DNA of 64,000 nt from Trichobilharzia regenti (lineage: Eukaryota > Platyhelminthes > Trematoda > Strigeidida > Schistosomatidae). A program made the position numbers and the translations under genes. The stretch covers positions 27,333,379-27,397,378 of the forward strand of contig OX235263.1 of NCBI GenBank assembly GCA_944472135.2, written 5' to 3'. Below, in pieces: positions 13,085-29,460 of the stretch. The stretch's first letter is position 1. Each line of letters opens with the position of its first letter. The notes under the pieces are model-generated. The model was not told the DNA's origin, ran no database searches, and saw nothing but the letters and a program-made list of their open reading frames with translations.

Positions 13085-13300
13085 GTAAGAACAGGAAACC
13101 CACCTCCTCTATTGTGAAACATCTTATAGAGACAGGACATAGAATTGACGTTGGTGCATTTTTAAACCTATCAGTAGAACGTGTTTGGATTGCATCCTAA
13201 CGTTTGTGGGAGCTCAAGTGTAATTAGGAAGTTTAAACCACCTTTGTGAGTTCCAAAAATATTCGTCATCACACGAAAACTTTGTGAAACTGCATTTTCT
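13085..13300 (+). mobile_element. Penelope-like endonuclease fragment
   Basis: Translation near 13108-13190 gives SSIVKHLIETGHRIDV, close to the (A/S)I-x-HLI-x-TGH-x-ID segment found downstream of the GIY-YIG motif in Penelope-like elements. The rest is degraded. Confidence 0.5.
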
Positions 13301-13614
13301 GCCCATTTGTGTACACTAATTTTCGCTTGTATCTATGCATTCCATTGACATTCAGCTACCAAAACACCACACATAAGTGTGGGAGGATGCACGAATTCGA
13401 TATCGACCACATTCTTAAAAGAATGTTGCAGTAACCAATTGGTTGGCTATTATTATCACGCTATTATCATGAATTGGTAGGTGTTGGAAATCGTGATCAA
13501 ATTTGAAATACATCATATACAGTAAACAAACAAGACCAATAAATTGATGTGTAGTCGTTGACATCAACTTCACTCTCATTTATTTTATCACATTCTATAA
13601 ACACATTATTACTA

Positions 13615-13643
13615 TATTATTATTATTATTATTATTATTATTA
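13615..13643. repeat. (ATT)n microsatellite
   Basis: Simple trinucleotide run. Runs of this kind often mark SINE or LINE tails in this window. Confidence 0.85.
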
Positions 13644-14084
13644 GTTGTAAACAATTATTCCAAAAAATTATCTTAAGTTATACAATTCAATTCGTTTCCG
13701 ATTGAAGATTGACTGACAATGGTCAACGCTTTCATCGTGATCAACTATGTCTTTATTACTATTATGATTATTAGTTGAATTGAATAAACCTGACAGCTTG
13801 CCTAATATATACAGCATACAATTTTAAGTAGTTTATAAGTCGACAAAATATTATGAGGATGTCGACAACTAGGGTGGTGATGGAAAAACAGCATGCAAAT
13901 TAAATTATATCCTACTGTAATATGATGAGATTTGTTAAATCGCGCATGGGATACACAGAGACACACACGAACAGAATTACACAGCACATCGTTTACACTG
14001 AACAATGAACATCGAATAGCTCGGTTTCCCGAAACAATTTATATCATTGACTAGGTTGGCGATGGTGTCGAGAATATTGTAATT

Positions 14085-14290
14085 ATTATTATTATTCCCT
14101 TCTGTTCCGAGTGGGAAATAAGGCTTCAACAACCTTGTCCTATTTTCTATGGTCCACTTCACCTGGCTTCACCATTGCCCATAGTCTCTCACTTCCTCTT
14201 CTAACGATCTCCTCCATATCACTCACTGACACCTCTGCATCTTTCTAATAATTTCCGGTGACGCACCGAGTTTCAACCGTCATTTAGCCT
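14085..14290 (-). mobile_element. RTE LINE 3'-end fragment
   Basis: On - this resembles the 3' end of the RTE copies at 26466 and 48590: the (ATT)n tail, then the gagtgggaa/aggcttcaac region, then remnants of the C-terminal W-R-x-W-I segment. It abuts the start of the LINE that begins array unit C. Confidence 0.5.
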
Positions 14291-14299
14291 TATTTATTA

Positions 14300-15510
14300 T
14301 ATCGAAAATCCTAATGCTATGTATAACCATACACTTTTATCATGCAAATCTCCTATCAGCATGTGGAAACTTTTCAATGAAATTACTGCTAACAGTAAGC
14401 GATGTAACGTTTTTCCCTCTTATGATGTTAGCGTTCTTAATCAGTCATTTATGCGTTCTCTTTCTACTATAACTTCTTCTTATGTTACTTTTAATGTAGC
14501 TGATAACTTTCATGACTTTAATACTCTCGATGTTTTAGCCTTGACCCTGATTGTGTACCCGCCTATGTTCTGAATTAATGTGCTGATGCTATATGCTCTC
14601 CACTCACTAACATCCTAAATGCTACTTCCTCCAAAAACGTTGTACCTGTTGCATGGAAAGACGTTAAAATAGTCCCTGACCCTAAACCTGGTAATAGCAA
14701 GAACGTAAAGATCAGACCCATTGCCATTACTTCCCCGTTTCTAAAGCTTATGGAAAAACTAGTACTTCTTAAACTCGAACCCTCTCTTAAAAGTTTCGAA
14801 GACGCCTAATAATTCGCCTATAGACAGGGTAGCACTTTAGACACTGCAGTCGTCTTACACAACAGTATTGTCTCATCATTAGATAAAGGTGCTAAATACG
14901 TCCGCTGCACATTCCTCGACTTCACTTCTGCTTTTGACTCCGTACCTGGATGTCTCTTGCCAAACAAGCTCTTGATAACACAAACTGAGTCCTGGGTCAC
15001 TAACTGGTTGCATCCCTACTTCTCAAATAGAATGCAGTACACCGTATACAAAGGTAAATCCTCCTCTGCTGTGCTCACTGAAGCTTGTGTCCCCCAAGGT
15101 GCTAAATACCTAGACGACATTCTATCTGCTGTTCTTTCCTGGTCGTCTCATACCACTATGCGTCGACATCAACAAGTTAGGACATTCCGGAATAACCCAA
15201 CCCTTAAACCTACGATTCGTTAACTCTTGAGTCCTTCCTATTGCTCTCTCTTAGTTTCTCTTAGTTTTCCAGGTCTCTTACGTAGGATGTTAAAGGTTGT
15301 CAGCAGGGCAAGCAACGTCCCACTTAACCAGCTTGTTAATATTCTGGCCTCATGTGAAAAATGAGCTATATCCATTTTATCTAACTCACACCACCCTCTT
15401 CATTCGCAACTCTCCCCTTGTATCTCATAAGGCAGAACCAGAAGCCTATACGGAAAACTATATGCTCACACTAGTTAGTACAAAAACTCAACCAAAATTT
15501 AGGGATTAAA
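14300..15510 (+). mobile_element. CR1/jockey-type LINE fragment, unit C, longer 5' end
   Basis: Unlike the other units this copy continues about 390 bp further 5', through WKLFNEITANS (near 14370) and NVVPVAWKDVKIVPDPKPG (near 14640-14690), into the shared RPIAITSPF block. It is therefore the native LINE context of the fragment that was truncated in A, B, D and E. Its 3' half has its own internal deletion: after the GVPQG-like CVPQG box at about 15090 it jumps to ctaaatacctagacgac, losing the YADD block. It is non-functional. Confidence 0.72.
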
Positions 15511-16100
15511 CTGACAACTTGACAAATAGTCAGTAGGACAATTGGACCTCGTCTTTCCAAGTACACCGATAATGTCACTATGATCAGGAACAGGCAGGAC
15601 ATCGCTGGGGGAGGGAATTCTGTTCACACATGAAACATCAGTAAACTACGGGTGTAACGATGTAACCACTGACGTGTTCCGGTCTCTAGAAGCGGTAGAA
15701 TTTCCGATTTAAGAAACTGAATGGTACTTTGGCCTAATGACGAATGTCGAGAACAGAAGAACCTGCGCGTAGCCGACCATTCCACAACCTTGCAATTGGT
15801 ACCCTGTATCAATAAGAATACTCGCCTAAGGGACGAAACGCACAAACAATCTCAGAAATCATCAGTCCTATTAGCCTAGGGCGTCGAGGTTAAGCTACAT
15901 AGAACCACAGCTACACGAAGTGCATGACGAAACACCACGGGCTGATTAGATACCTCAACTGACACCGATTATTGACCTCCTAACTGTTCACCGCGAACAT
16001 AAACGACAACTGCAAACCCACTCACTCTCCTCCCATCGCCACAATCCCTTGCGAAAATAAAAGAAACAAGCTGAACAACATTGCTTAATCAAGATGTGGT

Positions 16101-16116
16101 GGTCCTAAAAAGGACC
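16101..16116 (-). promoter_or_regulatory. Histone mRNA 3' stem-loop, unit C
   Basis: GGTCCTTTTTAGGACC on -, unchanged, 69 bp beyond the H4 stop codon. Confidence 0.93.
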
Positions 16117-16185
16117 TTGATTCGTTCTCGTGCGGACCACTCACTGGTCACAAAACATTCACCACATTCACACACGTTGGAAAAA

Positions 16186-17447
<1,262 letters not shown>

Positions 17448-17459
17448 CAAACTTGCTAG

Positions 17460-17680
17460 CCTACGCCGTTCCATTTAAATACTACCATCTCTCGGAAAGT
17501 AGAGCCACATTTCTTCCTATGACCTTTTTCACAGTTAAATTACCAAGGTCGACAAGATCAGCGCAGTCATTGGTCGAATTCGCTAAGCAGCCCACTACTA
17601 GCTGCTAGGTCAATCCATCCAGCTAGATCAATCGATGCGATGCATGGGGTAGAGAAAATCTTCTGCTTACAGCCAATAGG
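17460..17680 (-). promoter_or_regulatory. H4 promoter region, unit C, displaced
   Basis: TATA-like ATTTAAATA at 17473-17481 with the CCAAT boxes beyond it. The foldback element lies between this promoter and the H4 coding region, so any transcript would carry the hairpin in its leader. Confidence 0.5.
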
Positions 17681-18483
17681 AAGGCAGACATTTTGTCTAC
17701 ACTCACTCATACCATTGCTATTGTTTTATTGGCATGGCTATTTTTCCTCGTGTGAACAAAGAGAGTTTTCGCGTAACAAAGTTGATGAGAGTGGTGATTG
17801 TGGAGAGCTAGTTGTTCATATGATGACGATGATGATTATTTGTTGTTGTAGTGTATGTTGCTAATGTTGAAGTAGGAATTAAAATGCAGGTGTTAATTTG
17901 GGTGTCAACAGGAAATAATTCTGAAGCCTAATACTCCTCCGACTCCATTGCTTGCTTCCTATGGTGAAATAATAGTTCTGAAGTCTTAATAGTACTCACA
18001 TTTAATTTGATGAGCATACTTCTGAAACCCGAAAGCATTTCGTTATGGTGTTTATTTAAGTTTATGAATATTTGTGGATTTGAGGAACCCCGTAGCCTGA
18101 TTTCCTTGAATAACTGAATAATGTTTTAGAAAATCGTCGAATGTTGTGTTTGATTTGGCTTAGGATATGAATACATGTGTGTCCCAATTGACGACTGTAC
18201 TAATTAGTGTCAATCATTTCAATGAATATCTGTCGACGTTTATTTCCCATTGGTGAAATGAGGTAATTCAGTGTATCTGACTAGTGGTATGTAACCAACA
18301 TTGGAATGCTGAGTGTGACCAGTTATTGTAATGAAGTCGGAGTTTCGTAGGAGGCGGAGTATGACTTCACTTGAATTTCAACTACACAATTGGTGAATAG
18401 CTAGTTGTTGTTTTTGTGGTTCCACATTTCTTTTGAGAGTATTAGAGTGATTCTGAGTGTTGGTTTGCAGGGAAACAACCATG

Positions 18484-19630
18484 AACCCGGTAATAGCAAG
18501 AACGTAAAGATCAGACCCATTGCCATTACTTCCCCGTTTCTAAAGCTTATGGAAAAACTAGTACTTCTTAAACTCGAACCCTCTCTTAAAAGTTTCGAAG
18601 ACGCCTAATAATTCGCCTATAGACAGGGTGGCACTTTACACGCTGCAGTCGTCTTACACAACAGTATTGTCTCATCATTAGATAAAGGTGCTAAATACGT
18701 CCGCTGCACATTCCTCGACTTCACTTCTGCTTTTGACTCCGTACCTGGATGTCTCTTGCCAAGTAAGCTCTTGATAACACAAACTGAGTCCTGGGTCACT
18801 AACTGGTTGCATCCCTACTTCTCAAATAGAATGCAGTACACCGTATACAAAGGTAAATCCTCCTCTGCTGTGCTCACTGAAGCTGGTGTCCCCCAAGGTA
18901 AGGTGCTGTACTCTCCCCACTTCTCTTTCCTTTCTTTCTTTCTTTCTACATGACTTACCATCTTCAAATGACATTAACTTTGTCAAATATGCCGACGACC
19001 TTACTGTATCTTTCCCTGTCAAGTGTCAAAGTGAGTGGCTGCTTTAAACTAAATGGCTTCTTATCAGAAATCAGCCAGTAGTCCAAGGAAAACGGTCTTA
19101 CCTTAAACCCCTCCAAATTCCAACAGTTAATTTCACCTTTAGGCACAGATCTGACCTAATCAAACTGGTTGGTTAGCACTCACGAGGCGTGCAACATAAA
19201 TGGCACTGAAATAAAAACTAAATATCTAGGCGACATTCTATCTGCTGTTCTTTCCTGGTCGTCTCATTTCCCATCTAACCTTCTACATCAACAAGTCAAG
19301 ACATTCCGGAATAACCCAACCCTTAAATCTACGATTCGTTAACTCTTGAGTCCTTCCTATTGCTCTCTCTTAGTTTCTCTTAGTTTTCCAGGTCTCTTAC
19401 GTAGGATGTTAAAGGTTGTCAGCAGGGCAAGCAACGTCCCACTTAACCAGCTTGTTAATATTCTGGCCTCATGTGAAAAATGAGCTATATCCATTTTATC
19501 TAACTCACACCACCCTCTTCATTCGCAACTCTCCCCTTGTATCTCATAAGGCAGAACCAGAAGCCTATACGGAAAACTATATGCTCACACTAGTTAGTAC
19601 AAAAACTCAACCAAAATTTAGGGATTAAAC
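18484..19630 (+). mobile_element. CR1/jockey-type LINE fragment, unit D, broken
   Basis: Same truncated RT remnant as in A, with the double stop near 18606, GVPQG near 18885 and YADDLTV near 18988. The artificial 5' junction (cagggaaacaaccatgaacc) is identical to A, B and E. Confidence 0.7.
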
Positions 19631-20219
19631 TGACAACTTGACAAATAGTCAGTAGGACAATTGGACCTCGTCTTTCCAAGTACACCGATAATGTCACTAT
19701 GATCAGGAACAGGCAGGACATCGCTGGGGGAGGGAATTCTGTTCACACATGAAACATCAGTAAACTACGGGTGTAACGATGTAACCACTGACGTGTTCCG
19801 GTCTCTAGAAGCGGTAGAATTTCCGATTTAAGAAACTGAATGGTACTTTGGCCTAATGACGAATGTCGAGAACAGAAGAACCTGCGCGTAGCCGACCATT
19901 CCACAACCTTGCAATTGGTACCCTGTATCAATAAGAATACTCGCCTAAGGGACGAAACGCACAAACAATCTCAGAAATCATCAGTCCTATTAGCCTAGGG
20001 CGTCGAGGTTAAGCTACATAGAACCACAGCTACACGAAGTGCATGACGAAACACCACGGGATGATTAGATACCTCAACTGACACCGATTATTGACCTCCT
20101 AACTGTTCACCGCGAACATAAACGACAACTGCAAACCCACTCACTCTCCTCCCATCGCCACAATCCCTTGCGAAAATAAAAGAAACAAGCTGAACAACAT
20201 TGCTTAATCAAGATGTGGT

Positions 20220-20235
20220 GGTCCTAAAAAGGACC
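20220..20235 (-). promoter_or_regulatory. Histone mRNA 3' stem-loop, unit D
   Basis: GGTCCTTTTTAGGACC on -, unchanged. Confidence 0.93.
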
Positions 20236-20304
20236 TTGATTCGTTCTCGTGTGGACCACTCACTGGTCACAAAACATTCACCACATTCACACACGTTGGA
20301 AAAA

Positions 20305-21197
<893 letters not shown>

Positions 21198-21208
21198 CAA
21201 ACTTGCTA

Positions 21209-21430
21209 GCCTACGCCGTTTTATTTAAATACTACCATCTCTCGGAAAGTAGAGCCACATTTCTTCCTATGACCTTTTTCACAGTTAAATTACCAAGGTC
21301 GACAAGATCAGCGCAGTCATTGGTCGAATTCGCTAAGCAGCCCACTACTAGCTGCTAGGTCAATCCATCCAGCTAGATCAATCGATGCGATGCATGGGGT
21401 AGAGAAAATCTTCTGCTTACAGCCAATAGG
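21209..21430 (-). promoter_or_regulatory. H4 promoter region, unit D, displaced
   Basis: TATA-like ATTTAAATA at 21223-21231, with small differences next to it compared with unit A (cgttttattt for cgttccattt). It is separated from H4 by the foldback hairpin. Confidence 0.5.
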
Positions 21431-22233
21431 AAGGCAGACATTTTGTCTACACTCACTCATACCATTGCTATTGTTTTATTGGCATGGCTATTTTTCCTCG
21501 TGTGAACAAAGAGAGTTTTCGCGTAACAAAGTTGATGAGAGTGGTGATTGTGGAGAGCTAGTTGTTCATATGATGACGATGATGATTATTTGTTGTTGTA
21601 GTGTATGTTGCTAATGTTGAAGTAGGAATTAAAATGCAGGTGTTAATTTGGGTGTCAACAGGAAATAATTCTGAAGCCTAATACTCCTCCGACTCCATTG
21701 CTTGCTTCCTATGGTGAAATAATAGTTCTGAAGTCTTAATAGTACTCACATTTAATTTGATGAGCATACTTCTGAAACCCGAAAGCATTTCGTTATGGTG
21801 TTTATTTAAGTTTATGAATATTTGTGGATTTGAGGAACCCCGTAGCCTGATTTCCTTGAATAACTGAATAATGTTTTAGAAAATCGTCGAATGTTGTGTT
21901 TGATTTGGCTTAGGATATGAATACATGTGTGTCCCAATTGACGACTGTACTAATTAGTGTCAATCATTTCAATGAATATCTGTCGACGTTTATTTCCCAT
22001 TGGTGAAATGAGGTAATTCAGTGTATCTGACTAGTGGTATGTAACCAACATTGGAATGCTGAGTGTGACCAGTTATTGTAATGAAGTCGGAGTTTCGTAG
22101 GAGGCGGAGTATGACTTCACTTGAATTTCAACTACACAATTGGTGAATAGCTAGTTGTTGTTTTTGTGGTTCCACATTTCTTTTGAGAGTATTAGAGTGA
22201 TTCTGAGTGTTGGTTTGCAGGGAAACAACCATG

Positions 22234-23370
22234 AACCCGGTAATAGCAAGAACGTAAAGATCAGACCCATTGCCATTACTTCCCCGTTTCTAAAGCTTAT
22301 GGAAAAACTAGTACTTCTTAAACTCGAACCCTCTCTTAAAAGTTTCGAAGACGCCTAATAATTCGCCTATAGACAGGGTGGCACTTTACACGCTGCAGTC
22401 GTCTTACACAACAGTATTGTCTCATCATTAGATAAAGGTGCTAAATACGTCCGCTGCACATTCCTCGACTTCACTTCTGCTTTTGACTCCGTACCTGGAT
22501 GTCTCTTGCCAAGTAAGCTCTTGATAACACAAACTGAGTCCTGGGTCACTAACTGGTTGCATCCCTACTTCTCAAATAGAATGCAGTACACCGTATACAA
22601 AGGTAAATCCTCCTCTGCTGTGCTCACTGAAGCTGGTGTCCCCCAAGGTAAGGTGCTGTACTCTCCCCACTTCTCTTTCCTTCTTTCTACATGACTTACC
22701 ATCTTCAAATGACATTAACTTTGTCAAATATGCCGACGACCTTACTGTATCTTTCCCTGTCAAGTGTCAAAGTGAGTGGCTGCTTTAAACTAAATGGCTT
22801 CTTATCAGAAATCAGCCAGTAGTCCAAGGAAAACGGTCTTACCTTAAACCCCTCCAAATTCCAACAGTTAATTTCACCTTTAGGCACAGATCTGACCTAA
22901 TCAAACTGGTTGGTTAGCACTCACGAGGCGTGCAACATAAATGGCACTGAAATAAAAACTAAATATCTAGGCGACATTCTATCTGCTGTTCTTTCCTGGT
23001 CGTCTCATTTCCCATCTAACCTTCTACATCAACAAGTCAAGACATTCCGGAATAACCCAACCCTTAAATCTACGATTCGTTAACTCTTGAGTCCTTCCTA
23101 TTGCTCTCTCTTAGTTTCTCTTAGTTTTCCAGGTCTCTTACGTAGGATGTTAAAGGTTGTCAGCAGGGCAAGCAACGTCCCACTTAACCAGCTTGTTAAT
23201 ATTCTGGCCTCATGTGAAAAATGAGCTATATCCATTTTATCTAACTCACACCACCCTCTTCATTCGCAACTCTCCCCTTGTATCTCATAAGGCAGAACCA
23301 GAAGCCTATACGGAAAACTATATGCTCACACTAGTTAGTACAAAAACTCAACCAAAATTTAGGGATTAAA
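22234..23370 (+). mobile_element. CR1/jockey-type LINE fragment, unit E, broken
   Basis: Same RT remnant with the same double stop near 22356, the GVPQG box near 22635 and YADDLTV near 22730. Confidence 0.7.
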
Positions 23371-23960
23371 CTGACAACTTGACAAATAGTCAGTAGGACA
23401 ATTGGACCTCGTCTTTCCAAGTACACCGATAATGTCACTATGATCAGGAACAGGCAGGACATCGCTGGGGGAGGGAATTCTGTTCACACATGAAACATCA
23501 GTAAACTACGGGTGTAACGATGTAACCACTGACGTGTTCCGGTCTCTAGAAGCGGTAGAATTTCCGATTTAAGAAACTGAATGGTACTTTGGCCTAATGA
23601 CGAATGTCGAGAACAGAAGAACCTGCGCGTAGCCGACCATTCCACAACCTTGCAATTGGTACCCTGTATCAATAAGAATACTCGCCTAAGGGACGAAACG
23701 CACAAACAATCTCAGAAATCATCAGTCCTATTAGCCTAGGGCGTCGAGGTTAAGCTACATAGAACCACAGCTACACGAAGTGCATGACGAAACACCACGG
23801 GATGATTAGATACCTCAACTGACACCGATTATTGACCTCCTAACTGTTCACCGCGAACATAAACGACAACTGCAAACCCACTCACTCTCCTCCCATCGCC
23901 ACAATCCCTTGCGAAAATAAAAGAAACAAGCTGAACAACATTGCTTAATCAAGATGTGGT

Positions 23961-23976
23961 GGTCCTAAAAAGGACC
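23961..23976 (-). promoter_or_regulatory. Histone mRNA 3' stem-loop, unit E
   Basis: GGTCCTTTTTAGGACC on -, unchanged. Confidence 0.93.
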
Positions 23977-24043
23977 TTGATTCGTTCTCGTGTGGACCAC
24001 TCACTGGTCACAAAACATTCACCACTCACACACGTTGGAAAAA

Positions 24044-24936
<893 letters not shown>

Positions 24937-24947
24937 CAAACTTGCTA

Positions 24948-25170
24948 GCCTACGCCGTTTATTTAAATACTACCATCTCTCGGAAAGTAGAGCCACATTT
25001 CTTCCTATGACCTTTTTCACAGTTAAATTACCAAGGTCGACAAGATCAGCGCAGTCATTGGTCGAATTCGCTAAGCAGCCCACTACTAGCTGCTAGGTCA
25101 ATCCATCCAGCTAGATCAATCGATGCGATGCATGGGGTAGAGAAAATCTTCTGCTTACAGCCAATAGGAA
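24948..25170 (-). promoter_or_regulatory. H4 promoter region, unit E, displaced
   Basis: TATA-like ATTTAAATA at 24961-24969, separated from H4 by the foldback hairpin. Confidence 0.5.
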
Positions 25171-25871
25171 GGCAGACATTTTGTCTACACTCACTCATAC
25201 CATTGCTATTGTTTTATTGGCATGGCTATTTTTCCTCGTGTGAACAAAGAGAGTTTTCGCGTAACAAAGTTGATGAGAGTGGTGATTGTGGAGAGCTAGT
25301 TGTTCATATGATGACGATGATGATTATTTGTTGTTGTAGTGTATGTTGCTAATGTTGAAGTAGGAATTAAAATGCAGGTGTTAATTTGGGTGTCAACAGG
25401 AAATAATTCTGAAGCCTAATACTCCTCCGACTCCATTGCTTGCTTCCTATGGTGAAATAATAGTTCTGAAGTCTTAATAGTACTCACATTTAATTTGATG
25501 AGCATACTTCTGAAACCCGAAAGCATTTCGTTATGGTGTTTATTTAAGTTTATGAATATTTGTGGATTTGAGGAACCCCGTAGCCTGATTTCCTTGAATA
25601 ACTGAATAATGTTTTAGAAAATCGTCGAATGTTGTGTTTGATTTGGCTTAGGATATGAATACATGTGTGTCCCAATTGACGACTGTACTAATTAGTGTCA
25701 ATCATTTCAATGAATATCTGTCGACGTTTATTTCCCATTGGTGAAATGAGGTAATTCAGTGTATCTGACTAGTGGTATGTAACCAACATTGGAATGCTGA
25801 GTGTGACCAGTTATTGTAATGAAGTCGGAGTTTCGTAGGAGGCGGAGTATGACTTCACTTGAATTTCAACT

Positions 25872-26465
25872 TAGCTTCAATTATAGGGGAATGTATTACT
25901 CCCGACTGTAATAAAGCATTTGACAAGTATTGTATTGGAGACTGGTTTTTTGGGCTTATCTACGTAGTGCATAACTGACAAGCGCTACCATTCACCAGAG
26001 TAACTATGACTGCCCAAACACCAATATATATACTAGCGAGGTGAACAAAGTTAAACAGTAGCGTCCCAAAGGATGCGAACGCATGAGTGACCTTGAGCGA
26101 ACATACTAAGAAAGCAATTGATTTTTGCACAAAAAATGACGTTCACTTACAAGAAGATGTGTGAAAGCACATTAAACAGGGTATTCCTCTCTGACATGAC
26201 TTAAAAATACGCCCCAGTCATAATGAAGAGTGTCAGTTTTTAAGTTAGATCGCTTTCTGTACATGTATTCGCCAAAAAGACTTACAGTGAGCCTTTTTCG
26301 TGACCCTTTTATCGCTCTCATGCTGTTTCACAATGATATGCGAAAGCCCTTGGTTGAATTACTATGCTTTACAGTAAGAGGATCGATGCCTGCTTACTAG
26401 GAAAATGTGGACAACACAACAAATTGAAATAAATAATACCAAATTTAAATCTGTCCCTAATTGTT
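25872..26465. other. No feature recognised after array end
   Basis: Sequence unrelated to the array begins at 25872. No ORF, RNA gene or known repeat was recognised. Confidence 0.35.
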
Positions 26466-29460
26466 TATTATTATTGTTATTGTATCCTTTAACTCCTAGA
26501 GAAACATAGGGCTTCAGCTGCTCGTCTCCATTGCCTTCTGTTTTCTGCCAACTTTTTCACCCCGCTCCAAGTATGCCCACATGCTTTCATCTCCTCCTCG
26601 CATGACCTCCTCCAAATCACCCTTAAACGACCAACTCGCCGCTTCCCTTTCGGGTTCCACTCGAGCAACGGCTTGTCTAGTGATGTCACTTGATGGTTTC
26701 CTGAGAGTATGGCCAATCCACCTCCATTTCCTCCGGCTTATTTGTTGCACAATCGGTTCCTAGTTGGTTTGCTTTTAGGGATCCCTGTTCTTGATCTTTT
26801 CTGGCCGGCCATCTGATCTTGAGTATTGAGCGAAGACAACTGTTAATGAAGGTCTGTAGTTTGTTTGAGATGCTCTTTATTACGCGCTGGTCAATTCTCT
26901 GATCCATATAGTAGTACTGACTGACTTCACAGTGGAGTTGAAAATCCGGATGGATCTTATTTTTGATGCTGATTGATGTTGACCTCCACACAGACTTGAG
27001 AGTAATGAAAGCTTGTCTTGCTTTCCCGATCCTTGCTTTGATATCCTCGTCAGTTCCCCTGGCCTGTAGTTGAAACGATGCTTCCCAGGTAGGTCGGTAG
27101 GTAAAGGAGGTTGTTTCTTTCAGGTTCCTCCCACTTATGCTGGCTGATTGTTGTCTGTTGTTGTTTCAGTGGCTGTTGGTGTTGGCCAGGAATCTTCATC
27201 ACCTCCGTTTTATCTATGTTCACCTGAAGTCCTATCTTCTCTGGGTGCTTCTTCTGCCAACTTGTTGCCTTTCACTTGCATATCTTCCAGTTTGTGGGAA
27301 ATCAGACATATATATGTCATCGGCGAAATCCAGATCCTCCAAGTCTATTTTTGTGTGAGTCCATTTTATGCCTGTTTCCTCATTGGCCGTTGTCTGTGGC
27401 ATTATCCAATCTACTGCAATCAGGAAAATCATTGGAGATGAGATGCATAATTGTCGATGGGACCCGTAGTAGCGAAGCAGTTGCCAAATCACCTCTCGAT
27501 CGACGCTGTCGAAGGCCTTTTCAAAGTCGATGAAGTTGAGATAGAGAGGTGACTGCATTCTAAGCTTTGTTCAATGATGATTCGTAAAGTAGCGATTTGA
27601 TCAATACATGACTTATTTCTCCTGAATCCAGCCTGTTCTGTTTTTCATCTAAAGCTTGTTTGATTCACTCCAGGATGATGCGGCCTAGTATTTTGCTTGG
27701 GATGGACGGGAGCATATATCAGCGCCAGTTCTTATATTGACCTAAATCTCCTTTCTTTGGCAGTTTGAATAAGTATCCTTTCTTCCAATCCTCAGGTACA
27801 TTGCCCCTTTTCCACACCTTCTCCAGTAGTGGTGTCATCAAGTCCGCTGTTGTCTCTGGGTCCATTTTCAATGCTTCTGGTGGGATTCCATCTAATCCTG
27901 CTGCTTTTCCAGCTTTTAGCATCTTGAGTGTATTCAGGACCTCTGATTTCGTCGGAGGGTCAATGTTCACTGGTAGTTCTGCTTCTGTTGTTGGTATTGT
28001 TGGGCGTGTTGTAGATGGCGGTCGGTTTAGAAGTCTTTTGAAGTGTTCAGCCCAGTGTTTTCTTTGCTCCACTTCTTTGGTGATTGATTTTCCATTATCA
28101 TCCTTTAGTGGGTCAATCTGTTTCGAACTTACTCCCGATAGGTGCCTAGTTGTTTGGTAGAGTGTGGCGAGGTCTCCTTTGCCTGTAACTTGTTCCGCTT
28201 CACTTGACATGGTTTCATAATATTTTCTTTTGTCTTCCCTGGCACTTTTCTTCACTCTTTTGTTCAGTGTATTGTAGCTTGCATTCAGCTCCTGTTTTTG
28301 TTGCTCGTCAGTGCACTGGATAATCTTTTGCTTCACCATCCTTCTCTCTTCTATTAGTTTCCAAGTGTCCTCAGTGAGCCACTGTTTTTCCTGTCTCTCT
28401 TTTCTGCCTAGAATTTCTATGCAGGTTTGGCTCCACACCGTTTTCAAGTTGTTCCAGTGCTTTTCGACGCTGACCTTTTCGCTGGTGTTGATTTGTGTCT
28501 CGGCTTTGTCCCTTATGCTTGCAATTAAGATGCCCTTTGTAGCCTGGTCCTTCAGCTTTTGAGTGTTGAACTTGGTTTGTGGTCTGTCTGCAGCTCCTGT
28601 TTCTCTGAAAGCTTTTAATTTGATTTGGATTGTCCCTTGTACGAGACAGTGATCTGAGCCAACGTCTGCTCCTCTTGTTACTTTAGTGTCCAGTAGGCTG
28701 CGCCTCCACTTCCTTGAGATTGAGATGAAGTCAATTTGGTTTTTGGTTCTCCCATCTGGTGACACCCATGTGGATATCTTTGTGTTTGTATACGCTGCCA
28801 CCAATCACTAGTTCGTTGAAGGCGCAGAAGTCGGGGAAGAGTTCTCTATTTCCATTCATTTCTTCGAGAGCTTCTCTACCCATGATGAGTTTCCCTCCTG
28901 TGGTGTCTGGTCCCAGTTTGGCGTTCATGTCTCCCATTAGTATTTTAATGTCGCCAGCTGGAGTATTGTCCATTGTTGCCTGTAGTTGTCTGTAGAATTC
29001 TTCTTTCTTTTCGGGCTCTGCGTTGTTTGTGGGTGCATAACATTGTATAATTGACACTTTTCCTACTTTGGAGTTGAATCTGGCGGTCATTATCCTGGAC
29101 GAGATCGCCTCTCATTGCATCAGGGCCTTTGTTGCCCTTGGTGACATCATGACAGCCACGCCCTCGGTGTGCCTGTGGTTATCTTCTGGGTGACCGGAGT
29201 AGATCACTGACTCACCCGTTGACAATTTGGTGAGTCCATTCCCGTTCCATCTGTTCTCACATATTCCCAGCACTTGGATTCTGTATATTTTCATCTCCAT
29301 TGCGATCTGGGCAGTTTCCCCTGTCTCGTTCATAGTGCGGACGTTCCACGTCCCCACACAGACTTTTTCTTCTGGTGCAAAGAGGTTCATCGTGCTGAAG
29401 ATTCTGTAGCAATTTTGTTTACAGGGTGGAGTAGCTAGCCTCACGCCTGAGAAAGGAATG
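26466..29460 (-). mobile_element. RTE-clade LINE, near full length, broken (copy 1)
   Basis: Reading on - from about 29440: an AP-type endonuclease with VGTWNVRTM, GICENRW, CYAPTN, GDMNAKLG and GSDHCLVQGT (catalytic Asn, Glu, Asp and His positions recognisable), then a linker rich in Lys/Arg, then RT beginning LKAGKAAGLDGIPPEALK and FKLPKKGDL (about 27760-27900), FEKAFDSVDREVIW (about 27490-27530) and DLDFADDIYM (about 27310-27340, the catalytic FADD). The C-terminal part has SCLRSILKIRWP and RRKWRWIGHTLRKP (26690-26860). The 3' end has an AT/ATT tail. Frameshifts near 28790, 29100 and 27720 and a deletion in the RT break the frame. The order fits SR2-like RTE elements of schistosomes. Confidence 0.82.

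Noticed and set aside
17640..17864. 74-codon frame repeated in C-E upstream of H4
   Set aside because: It lies in the promoter region, is broken in A and B, and is shared only because the units are recent duplicates.
28311..28562. Several + strand frames across 27765-31927
   Set aside because: Shadows of the RTE endonuclease and RT coding on the - strand.
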